Shown piece by piece: positions 1 through 6,982 of a stretch of 10,659 nt of DNA. This DNA is from an uncultured Bacteroides sp. (GTDB taxonomy: Bacteria > Bacteroidota > Bacteroidia > Bacteroidales > Bacteroidaceae): the NCBI GenBank assembly GCA_934716785.1, contig CAKUYM010000134.1:1-10659 (forward strand), in the 5' to 3' direction. A model generated the notes under the pieces. It searched no databases. It worked only from the letters and a program-made list of their open reading frames with translations, and was not told the DNA's origin. The first letter of the stretch is position 1; each line of letters opens with the position of its first letter. The position numbers and the translations under genes were made by a program.

Positions 1-14
1 ACATTGAGTACATG

Positions 15-63
15 TAGCTTGAAAGATAATCCACCCCTCTTCAAGCTATTTAATGAGGGGTGG
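15..63. repeat. Two interlocked perfect 9-bp inverted repeats
   Basis: TAGCTTGAA (15-23) is the exact reverse complement of TTCAAGCTA (40-48), and CCACCCCTC (31-39) is the exact reverse complement of GAGGGGTGG (55-63). The arms alternate (a, b, a', b'), so the two stems cannot nest. Read as RNA they form an H-type pseudoknot order with 7 nt, 0 nt and 6 nt between segments; otherwise they are mutually exclusive hairpins. The stretch has stops in two plus-strand frames and no GH95-like sequence, although GH95 coding begins just downstream. It may be the end of a mobile element or a structured RNA; I do not recognise the family. Confidence 0.6.
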
Positions 64-73
64 GAAACTTTAG

Positions 74-1564
74 TTACGTGAGTCACATATTGCCGATTAC
101 AAATATTATTTTGACCGCGTTAAACTGGACTTGGGAAAAACGGATACAAGTATTACTTCAATGCCTACCGACAAACAATTATGCCTTTATACCGATGAGC
201 AGCAACGCAACCCGGAATTGGAGACTCTTTACTTCCAGTTCGGACGTTATTTGCTCATTTCCAGTTCGCGTACTCCGGGTGTACCGGCCAATTTGCAGGG
301 ATTATGGAATGAGAGCATACTCCCTCCTTGGAGTTCCAATTATACAACAAATATTAATCTTGAAGAGAATTATTGGGCTGCTGAAACTGCTAATCTCAGC
401 GAGATGCATTGTCCGTTGATGGATTTTATAGCTAATCTTAGAAAAACGGGAACCGAGACTGCTAAGGCATATTATGGCGTAACTGATGGTTGGTGTTTAG
501 GACATAATTCTGATATTTGGGCTATGACTTGTCCTGTTGGCTTGAATGGGAGTGATCCTTCGTGGGCTTGTTGGACAATGGGTGGGGCTTGGCTATCAAC
601 TCATATTTGGGAACATTATCTTTTTACTCAGGACAGAAAATTCTTACGGAAGAATTATCAAATATTAAAGGAAGCTGCTTCCTTTTGTATAAATTGGCTC
701 ATTGAAAAAAATGGTTATCTATTGACTTCACCTGGCACTTCTCCAGAAAACAAATACCTTACTCCTGAAGGCTATGCCGGAGCCACTTCTTACGGGAATA
801 CCTCTGATCTTGCTATGATACGTGAATGTCTTATTGATACTCGGGAGGCTGCAGAAACCCTAAATATAGAGAGAAATTTCAGAAAGCAAATAGATAGAGT
901 TCTCGACCTATTGTATCCTTATCAGATTGGTAAGAATGGAAATTTGCAAGAATGGTTTTATGATTGGCAGGATGAAGATCCTCGGCATCGTCATCAGTCA
1001 CATCTTTTCGGGCTTTATCCGGGGCATCATATTTCAGTATCTGAGACTCCGAACTTAGCAAAAGCCTGTGCTCGCACACTTGACATAAAGGGAGATGAGA
1101 CTACTGGCTGGAGTACGGGTTGGCGGGTTAATCTTTTAGCACGCTTACGTGATAGCAAAAAGGCTTATCACGCCTATCGGAAGTTACTCAAATATATTAG
1201 TCCCGATAATTATAAAGGTAAAGACGCACATCGTGGAGGAGGTACTTATCCGAATTTGCTTGATGCTCATTCACCATACCAAATTGATGGTAATTTCGGA
1301 GGATGTGCAGGGGTTATCGAAATGCTTATGCAGTCATCACCGAATTCAATAACTCTTCTTCCTGCGCTCCCGGAACAATGGAAAGATGGCAGTGTACAGG
1401 GTATTTGCGCACGTGGTGGTTTTGTTATTGATATGGAATGGAAAAATGGGAAAGTAGTATCCTTAATTGTATCTTCCAAGAATGGAGGTAAAACAAAAGT
1501 CTATTTCAATGGAATATCAAAGAATGTAAGTCTCGGGGTAGACGAAAAACGAAAGCTGTTATGA
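74..1564 (+). pseudogene. GH95 alpha-L-fucosidase/alpha-L-galactosidase, N-terminally truncated
   Basis: This is the C-terminal two thirds of a family GH95 glycosidase, an inverting enzyme that removes terminal alpha-L-fucose or, in some members, alpha-L-galactose. Homology-like sequence begins at 74 (LRESHIADYKYYFDRVKLDLG), upstream of the first usable start (TTG, 131), with an in-frame TAG at 71-73. About 496 residues remain of the family's usual 750-850, so the N-terminal beta-domain and linker are missing. Numbering from the codon at 131, the catalytic (alpha/alpha)6 barrel keeps NIN (74-76), the SPEN Glu (E206), HRHQSH (286-291) and QIDGNFG (D386). These match Asn421/Asn423, Glu566, His678 and Asp766 of Bifidobacterium AfcA as I recall them. 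Residue 72, two before the first Asn, is Thr. No ATG, leader or signal peptide is present, so it is probably a disrupted gene whose 5' part is lost or lies beyond the window. A separately translated fragment cannot be excluded. Confidence 0.85.
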
Positions 1565-1573
1565 TTTTAAATA

Positions 1574-1626
1574 GGATAAAATCCATTCATTAGGGTATCA
1601 AATATTGTCATGAATGAATTTTATCC
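1574..1626 (+). terminator. Imperfect hairpin after GH95, possible terminator
   Basis: GGATAAA (1574-1580) pairs with TTTATCC (1620-1626), and ATTCATT (1585-1591) pairs with AATGAAT (1613-1619). A 4-nt bulge (1581-1584) separates the two parts of the left arm and the loop is 21 nt. It begins 10 bp after the GH95 stop codon. The stem is AT-rich and is followed only by TTTC, so it is a weak intrinsic-terminator candidate. Confidence 0.35.
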
Positions 1627-1637
1627 TTTCAGTGACA

Positions 1638-1669
1638 TGTTTTTGGGACAGGTCGCAGACTCAAAAACA
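1638..1669. promoter_or_regulatory. Inverted repeat in the susC upstream region
   Basis: TGTTTTTGGGAC (1638-1649) and GACTCAAAAACA (1658-1669) form 12-bp arms matching at 10 positions, with an 8-nt spacer. The repeat sits 85-116 bp before the susC start codon. Just after it, TTACTTTG (1671-1678) matches 7 of 8 bases of the Bacteroides -7 element TAnnTTTG. The TTTG at 1642-1645 is too far away (25 bp) to be a good -33 element. A short hairpin, AGAG/CTCT, follows at 1684-1696. This could be an operator, a leader hairpin or part of an antisense RNA; the sequence alone does not decide. Confidence 0.35.
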
Positions 1670-1753
1670 GTTACTTTGCGGCCAGAGGAAAACTCTAAAT
1701 GGAATTATTAAAAAAACTAAGATCTAATATTTTAACTTTAATCTAGTAGAATA

Positions 1754-3934
1754 ATGAAATCAGTATTATTAAAAAACAATCGACAAATCATTACCGGTCT
1801 GCTCTTTTGCACAGGTTTGGCTTGCAGTTATCCATCTGTTCTTATGGCAGATTCAGATAATCTTTCAATGCAGGCCGTTACTCAAAGTAAAATATCCCCC
1901 AAACGTACCTTGATGGGAACAGTAATTGATGCCTCTACAGGAGAATCTTTGATTGGAGTAAATGTAAAAGTACATGGAGAGTCTGGTGGCACTATTACAG
2001 ATATTGATGGTAAATTCAAAATTGAGGTAACTGACCAGACTAAACTGGAATTCTCTTATATTGGTTACAAAACACAGATTTTGGTAGTAGGCGACCTTGG
2101 TGTTATAGTTGTCAAAATGGATTCGGAGAATGAGATGCTGGATGAAGTGGTCGTTGTAGGACAAGGTACACAGAAGAAAGTGTCAATTACGGGTTCTATT
2201 GCTACGGTGAAAGGAGCTACGCTGAAGTTGCCCTCTTCTTCTCTTACCAGTTCTTTTGCCGGGAAACTTTCCGGAGTTGTTTCTATGGTGAGCAGCGGTG
2301 AACCGGGGTCCACTTCTGAGTTCTATATTCGTGGTATTAACACTTTCGGTGGTGTTGCTACTCCATTGATTTTGTTGGATGGCATTGAAATTTCATCCTA
2401 TGATTTGAATCGCATACCTGCAGAATCCATAGAAAGCTTTTCTTTGTTGAAGGATGCCTCGGCTACAGCTATTTATGGTAATCGTGGTGCAAATGGTGTT
2501 ATGTTGGTAACTACCAAAAATGGACAGGAAAATACAAAGGCCACAGTGAATGCGTCATTGGAAGTATCTTATTTCAAGCCGATGAAAGTGACTCAGTTTG
2601 CCGATGGTGCTACTTTTATGAGGAATTATAATGAAGCAGCACAAGCAAGAAGTAAAACATTGATTACATCTCCCAAATATAGTGAAGAGCAGATTTTGAA
2701 TACAGAATCAGGGGTTAATCCCTATGTATATCCCGATGTGGACTGGTTTGATTTAATATTCAAGAAGGGAAACTTTAATCAACGTGCCAATATCAATGTG
2801 CAGGGTGGAGGTTCACGGGTGACTTATTATATTAGCTTACAAGCTAATCATGACGCAGGTTTGCTTGATGCGCCCAAGTATTATTACGATAATAATATCA
2901 ATAATTGGCAATACAATTTCCAAAATAACATTTCTTATAAATTGACTAATACTACAACTGTAGATTTGCGAATGATGGCTCAAATAGGCAATTTGCAAGG
3001 TCCCAACTATTCTACCTCAGACCTATACAAGTCTGTTATGCGTGCTAATCCTGTCGCTTTTCCTGCATATTTCCCGCAACAGGAAGGCGATGATGGATTT
3101 ATCCGTTTTGGTAACACAGAAGTAAAGCCTGGTAAGTTCGGTCAGAATCCTTATGATTACATGATGAGTTCATATAAAGAAGTAAACTTCAATACATTGA
3201 ATACTTCATTAAATTTGAGTCAGGATTTAAGCTTTATTACTAAAGGACTGACAGCGAAAGCTTTGGTTAATTTCAAGAACTGGTCTGAATCTTCCTATAA
3301 CCGGTCCATTACATCCTATTTCTATAAAGTAAAAGAGGGTTCTTGGAATCCGGATACAAATGATTATGAAATGCAATTATTGCGCACCGGTGACCAGTAT
3401 CTGAGTCAGTCCGGCGTAACTCGAAATTCAGACCAAACGTTTTATTTTGATGCACGTTTGGACTGGAAGCGCAGCTTCGACAATCATAACTTAAGTGCTA
3501 TGGCAATGTATATGATGCGTGAATATCGTAACAGTGTATTGCCAAATCGCAATCAAGGGTACTCAGGGCGTTTTACGTACGACTATGCTAATCGTTATTT
3601 ATTTGAGTTTAATTTTGGTTATAATGGTTCTGAACGCTTGGCGTCTGGTTCTCGCTTCGAATTTTTTCCGGCAGCTTCCATTGGTTGGGTGATAAGCTCT
3701 GAGAGATTTTGGGATTCCTTGTCTAACTATGTTAATCACTTTAAGCTTCGGGCATCTTATGGCTTGGTAGGTAGTGATTCTTTTGATGGAAGAGCTCCTC
3801 ACTTTTTATACCAAAACGATGTTACCATGGGGGAGGACCAAGTTTTTGGACAGGGCTTCCGACGAATGAGACCTCTAAAAGCGGGCCGGCATTTGATATC
3901 TTGGCTATACAAAATGCAGGATGGGAGCATGTAA
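1754..3934 (+). CDS. SusC N-terminal fragment (plug and first part of barrel)
   Basis: This reading frame encodes 726 residues, of which 1-702 are SusC. Residues 1-32 look like a signal peptide (basic MKSVLLKNNRQ, hydrophobic core, possible cleavage after LMA). A carboxypeptidase-D regulatory-like domain spans about 52-125. A TonB-box-like DEVVVVG is at 130-136. The plug domain runs from about 143 to 255, ending in the hallmark SLLKDASATAIYGNRGANG segment, and barrel strands follow. There is no STN domain before the regulatory-like domain, unlike SusC proteins that signal to an anti-sigma factor. The final 24 residues (703-726, arginine-rich, ending KMQDGSM) are out-of-frame sequence after the frameshift. 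The ATG at 1754 precedes a good signal peptide and follows an AT-rich leader without a clear Shine-Dalgarno, usual in Bacteroides. Confidence 0.8.
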   Translation: MKSVLLKNNRQIITGLLFCTGLACSYPSVLMADSDNLSMQAVTQSKISPKRTLMGTVIDASTGESLIGVNVKVHGESGGTITDIDGKFKIEVTDQTKLEFSYIGYKTQILVVGDLGVIVVKMDSENEMLDEVVVVGQGTQKKVSITGSIATVKGATLKLPSSSLTSSFAGKLSGVVSMVSSGEPGSTSEFYIRGINTFGGVATPLILLDGIEISSYDLNRIPAESIESFSLLKDASATAIYGNRGANGVMLVTTKNGQENTKATVNASLEVSYFKPMKVTQFADGATFMRNYNEAAQARSKTLITSPKYSEEQILNTESGVNPYVYPDVDWFDLIFKKGNFNQRANINVQGGGSRVTYYISLQANHDAGLLDAPKYYYDNNINNWQYNFQNNISYKLTNTTTVDLRMMAQIGNLQGPNYSTSDLYKSVMRANPVAFPAYFPQQEGDDGFIRFGNTEVKPGKFGQNPYDYMMSSYKEVNFNTLNTSLNLSQDLSFITKGLTAKALVNFKNWSESSYNRSITSYFYKVKEGSWNPDTNDYEMQLLRTGDQYLSQSGVTRNSDQTFYFDARLDWKRSFDNHNLSAMAMYMMREYRNSVLPNRNQGYSGRFTYDYANRYLFEFNFGYNGSERLASGSRFEFFPAASIGWVISSERFWDSLSNYVNHFKLRASYGLVGSDSFDGRAPHFLYQNDVTMGEDQVFGQGFRRMRPLKAGRHLISWLYKMQDGSM

Positions 3935-4917
3935 AGAAATTCAATTTGGGAGTTGACTTATCTCTATTTAATCAGTTAAACATAACATTTGAGTATTTTC
4001 ATGATATTCGTGACCGAATTTTGATGCCGCGCGCTTCTTGGCCAAACATGTTGGGATATTGGGGATCATTACCTTGGAGCAATATAGGAAAAGTGGAAAA
4101 CCATGGTTTCGAATTAAGTGTAAACTGGGCTAAACAGATTGCAAAAAACTTAATGGTGGATTTCAGAGGTAATTTCACATACAACCAGAATGAATATAAA
4201 TATGTAGATGAACCGGATTATCCATATGTGTGGCAAACAAAAACGGGTAAACCGCTGAATACCTTCACAGGCTACGTGGCTGAAGGTTTATTTGCCAGTG
4301 AAGAAGAAATCGCTAATTGGGCAGACCAATCACAGTTGGGCGCAAATATCATGCCGGGTGATATCAAATATCGTGACATAAATGGTGATGGTAAGATTAC
4401 TACCGAAGACCAGGTATTATTGTCTCCCTACAATCATGTGCCCCGCATACAATATGGTTTTGGCTTAAATGTAGTTTACAAGAACTTTGATTTCGGCGTT
4501 TTCTTTAATGGCTCTGCCAAACGTAAAATCACCATTAATAGTGGGATTGCTCCATTTCTTGCCAATGGTGGCGATGGAACAGATGATGAAACCGTAGAAA
4601 GAAATTTGATGCAGTGGATTGCAGACGACCACTGGTCGGTAGATAATCCAAATCCCAATGCTCAATATCCTCGTATGGGTATAAATAAATCGGATATCAC
4701 TAACAATCTTCAGAACAGTTCATTTTGGCTGCGCAACGGAAACTTCCTTCGTTTCAAAACATTGGAAATCGGTTATCGTCTGCCATACTGCCGTATTTAT
4801 TTTAGTGGAGATAATCTGGCAGTATTCAGTCCATTCAAATTATGGGATCCCGAACTGGCTTGGAACGCTTATCCCCTACAACGTACTTTCAACTTTGGCG
4901 TTCAATTCACATTTTAA
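3862..4917 (+). CDS. SusC C-terminal barrel fragment, downstream of the frameshift
   Basis: From 3862 the frame reads TNETSKSGPAFDILAIQN followed by GWEHVKKFNLGVDLSLF, which is the late-barrel signature of SusC proteins. Further on are YRDINGDGKITTEDQ and the strand after it (YGFGLNVVYKNFDFGVFFNG), and a C-terminal beta-strand ending in phenylalanine (FGVQFTF), the usual barrel end. An automated caller would probably start it at the TTG at 3901, but the homologous sequence extends to 3862, so that start is an artefact. It has no signal peptide of its own and would not reach the outer membrane if translated separately. Confidence 0.8.
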   Translation, partial: TNETSKSGPAFDILAIQNAGWEHVKKFNLGVDLSLFNQLNITFEYFHDIRDRILMPRASWPNMLGYWGSLPWSNIGKVENHGFELSVNWAKQIAKNLMVDFRGNFTYNQNEYKYVDEPDYPYVWQTKTGKPLNTFTGYVAEGLFASEEEIANWADQSQLGANIMPGDIKYRDINGDGKITTEDQVLLSPYNHVPRIQYGFGLNVVYKNFDFGVFFNGSAKRKITINSGIAPFLANGGDGTDDETVERNLMQWIADDHWSVDNPNPNAQYPRMGINKSDITNNLQNSSFWLRNGNFLRFKTLEIGYRLPYCRIYFSGDNLAVFSPFKLWDPELAWNAYPLQRTFNFGVQFTF

Positions 4918-4945
4918 ATAGTAACCTTTAAATATAACTTGAAAT

Positions 4946-6961
4946 ATGAAATTTATATCTAAAATAACCGGAATAGCACAAGTCCTGATAGTGTCTTGTT
5001 GTTTGGCATCATGTAATTACTTGGATGTAATCCCACCGGCACAACCCGATTTTGAAGATACGATGAAAGACGAAGAAGCTACATTGAAATTTCTATATAG
5101 TTGTTATGGCGCAGTTCCAAGGTCTACAGTCTATGGTTATAGTGCATTTGAAAGATCTGTTGATGAAACTGCAGTTCCTCCCCAATTCTCAAACAGTCAT
5201 CAGCAAGTGGCTTGGGGAACGATTTCGCCTTCTCATTGCGATAGTTGGGATGGTGATGATGCTAATATTTGGACTCCCAGCTATAATTATATAGGATATG
5301 TCCATCATTTTCTAAGTCTGATTGATGAACTTCAACCCACAGGGGTAACACAGGAGGATAAGGAAGGGTATAAAGCCGAATGTTATTTTTTGGAAGCTTA
5401 TTACCACTTCAGGGTTTTACAAGCTTTTGGTCCCTGTCCTATTATTTCCACAAAAGTAGATCCTAACATTACAAATACGGAGATTCCAGGACGTTCGCAT
5501 TTTGATTATTGCGTTGATTATATAGTGGATAAGTTGGATCAAGCAGCAGCCGGGCTTCCTGCCACACGTTCAACCAATTATTTGGGGCGTGCCACTTCTA
5601 CAATGGCTAAGGCCTTAAAGGCTCGTGTGCTATTATACGCAGCTTCTCCTTTGTGGAATGGCTCTTTTCCTCATCCGGAATGGAAAAACGAGAAATATGA
5701 AACTCCGGGATATGGCAATGAACTTGTTAGTACGAGTTATAGCCGAGAGAAATGGACGCGGGCTCTGACTGCCTGCCAAGAAGCGTTAGCTGTTGCCAAA
5801 GAGGCCGGATACCAGTTGTTTGACATAGAAACTGCAAATAAGAAGGCTGAACGTGACAACTTGGAACTATCATTTGTTCCTGGCAGAGAGGAAGATACGG
5901 AAGAAAATCGTTTGTTTAAAGAACGCGTACGTATGTTTCAGTATTTAGTGACAGCTAATGAAGGTGACAATAATAAAGAACTCATTTGGGCACAGCGCAT
6001 TTCTGAAGACAAGAATAATTCAGGGCGAACTATAGAAGAGCGTTTACCTAATAAGGTTACGAAAAAAAGCAATGGTATTTATGTAGGAGGATGGGCGAGT
6101 GTGGCACCAACCTTGTACTCCGTGCTCCATTTTTATACCGAGAATGGTAAGTTGCCTGCTTATGACGCAGATTTCTGTCCGGAATCAGAATGGTATACCC
6201 GCTTTTATGCAGGAGCAGAAAGCCCTTCAATGACAACAGATAAATTGGATCAAGAGGATGTGAAAAATGATATTATCAAGTTACATGCCAACCGTGAAGC
6301 TCGTTTTTATGCTTGGATCGCATTTGATGGTTGCCAGTACGCTCAGAAAATCAATAATGGCGGCTCTTTATGGATGAACTTCAAGAATACTAATACGAAT
6401 GGATTCAATACAGGAAGCCCACGTAATTGTGTAGGAACAGGTTATCTATCAAAGAAGTTTGTAGATCCGAATATCTATTATGGAGCAGATGGAACTCAAA
6501 CATATACCGCTTCCAGACGTCCGATTATCCGTATGGCAGAACTTTACTTGAATTTGGCGGAGTGTCATGCGGCATTGGGCAATACCGCTGAGGCTTTAAC
6601 TAATCTGAATGAGGTTCGTCGTCGCGCTGGATTCAATGATTTAACAGAAAGTGACCTAAGTAGCAATATGTCTTTAATGGACTGGGTGCGTAACGAACGT
6701 TTCGTGGAACTTTTTGAAGAAGGACACCGTTATTATGACCTGCGCCGTTGGACGACTGCACCGGAAAGACTAAAAGCTGGCACACGTTATGGCTTGAATG
6801 GGTTTAAAGTAAATGCCAGTTTTGAAGAATTCAATAAACCGACATTGATTGACCAACCATTTAAATGGTATGATAAGTTGTATCTGCTTCCAATTTGGTC
6901 AAGAGATGGCATGGACGAGTTTTACAGTAATCCCCAGTTGGTGCAAGCCCCTGGTTATTGA
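4946..6961 (+). CDS. susD: SusD/RagB-family surface glycan-binding lipoprotein
   Basis: This is a SusD homologue, the lipid-anchored lid that sits on SusC at the cell surface and presents glycan to it. The protein is 671 residues, at the long end for the family. It starts with a lipoprotein signal: a hydrophobic segment, then LASC at 20-23 with Cys23 as the acylated residue, followed by NYLDVIPP, a typical SusD beginning. The SusD-like N-terminal domain covers roughly 24-240, and the C-terminal SusD/RagB domain includes PIIRMAELYLNLAECHA near 525 (a TPR-type helix) and WVRNERFVELFEEGHRYYDLRRW near 580-602, the strongest family signature. It appears intact, unlike its susC partner, and lies 28 bp after susC and 21 bp before the next gene, so the three are probably cotranscribed. 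The glycan it binds cannot be read from the sequence. The gene symbol denotes family only. Confidence 0.93.
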   Translation: MKFISKITGIAQVLIVSCCLASCNYLDVIPPAQPDFEDTMKDEEATLKFLYSCYGAVPRSTVYGYSAFERSVDETAVPPQFSNSHQQVAWGTISPSHCDSWDGDDANIWTPSYNYIGYVHHFLSLIDELQPTGVTQEDKEGYKAECYFLEAYYHFRVLQAFGPCPIISTKVDPNITNTEIPGRSHFDYCVDYIVDKLDQAAAGLPATRSTNYLGRATSTMAKALKARVLLYAASPLWNGSFPHPEWKNEKYETPGYGNELVSTSYSREKWTRALTACQEALAVAKEAGYQLFDIETANKKAERDNLELSFVPGREEDTEENRLFKERVRMFQYLVTANEGDNNKELIWAQRISEDKNNSGRTIEERLPNKVTKKSNGIYVGGWASVAPTLYSVLHFYTENGKLPAYDADFCPESEWYTRFYAGAESPSMTTDKLDQEDVKNDIIKLHANREARFYAWIAFDGCQYAQKINNGGSLWMNFKNTNTNGFNTGSPRNCVGTGYLSKKFVDPNIYYGADGTQTYTASRRPIIRMAELYLNLAECHAALGNTAEALTNLNEVRRRAGFNDLTESDLSSNMSLMDWVRNERFVELFEEGHRYYDLRRWTTAPERLKAGTRYGLNGFKVNASFEEFNKPTLIDQPFKWYDKLYLLPIWSRDGMDEFYSNPQLVQAPGY

Positions 6962-6982
6962 TTAACTAAAAAATAATACTTT

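Larger units (their letters stand above)
1754..4917 (+). pseudogene. susC: susC-type TonB-dependent outer-membrane transporter, frameshifted
   Basis: This is a SusC/RagA-family TonB-dependent transporter, the outer-membrane barrel that imports oligosaccharides bound by its SusD partner. Two frames together cover the whole protein: frame 2 from 1754 to about 3859 and frame 1 from about 3862 to 4917. The join falls inside a conserved-looking stretch, FGQGF (ending 3859) then TNETSKSGPAFDI (from 3862), leaving two unassigned bases. A single lost base explains it, and restoring one base gives a protein of about 1054 residues, normal for the family. There is no homopolymer at the break to suggest programmed slippage. 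It lies 28 bp before susD in the same orientation. As read, no complete barrel could be made. A sequencing error cannot be ruled out. Confidence 0.85.

Noticed and set aside
60..419. 119-codon plus-strand frame starting at GTG 60
   Set aside because: From 74 on it overlaps the GH95 coding frame, whose translation carries clear family motifs; this frame has none.
1865..2164. 99-codon minus-strand frame antisense to the susC start region
   Set aside because: It is fully explained as a shadow of the signal peptide, regulatory-like and TonB-box coding sequence; no recognisable protein features.
3901..3903. TTG as the true start of a separate outer-membrane protein
   Set aside because: SusC-like sequence in this frame continues upstream to 3862 and no signal peptide follows the TTG, so it is the inner part of a broken susC.
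4369..4413. EF-hand-like DINGDGKITTED segment in the SusC C-terminal half as a calcium-signalling domain
   Set aside because: This Asp/Gly-rich loop is a routine feature of SusC barrels and does not indicate a separate EF-hand domain.
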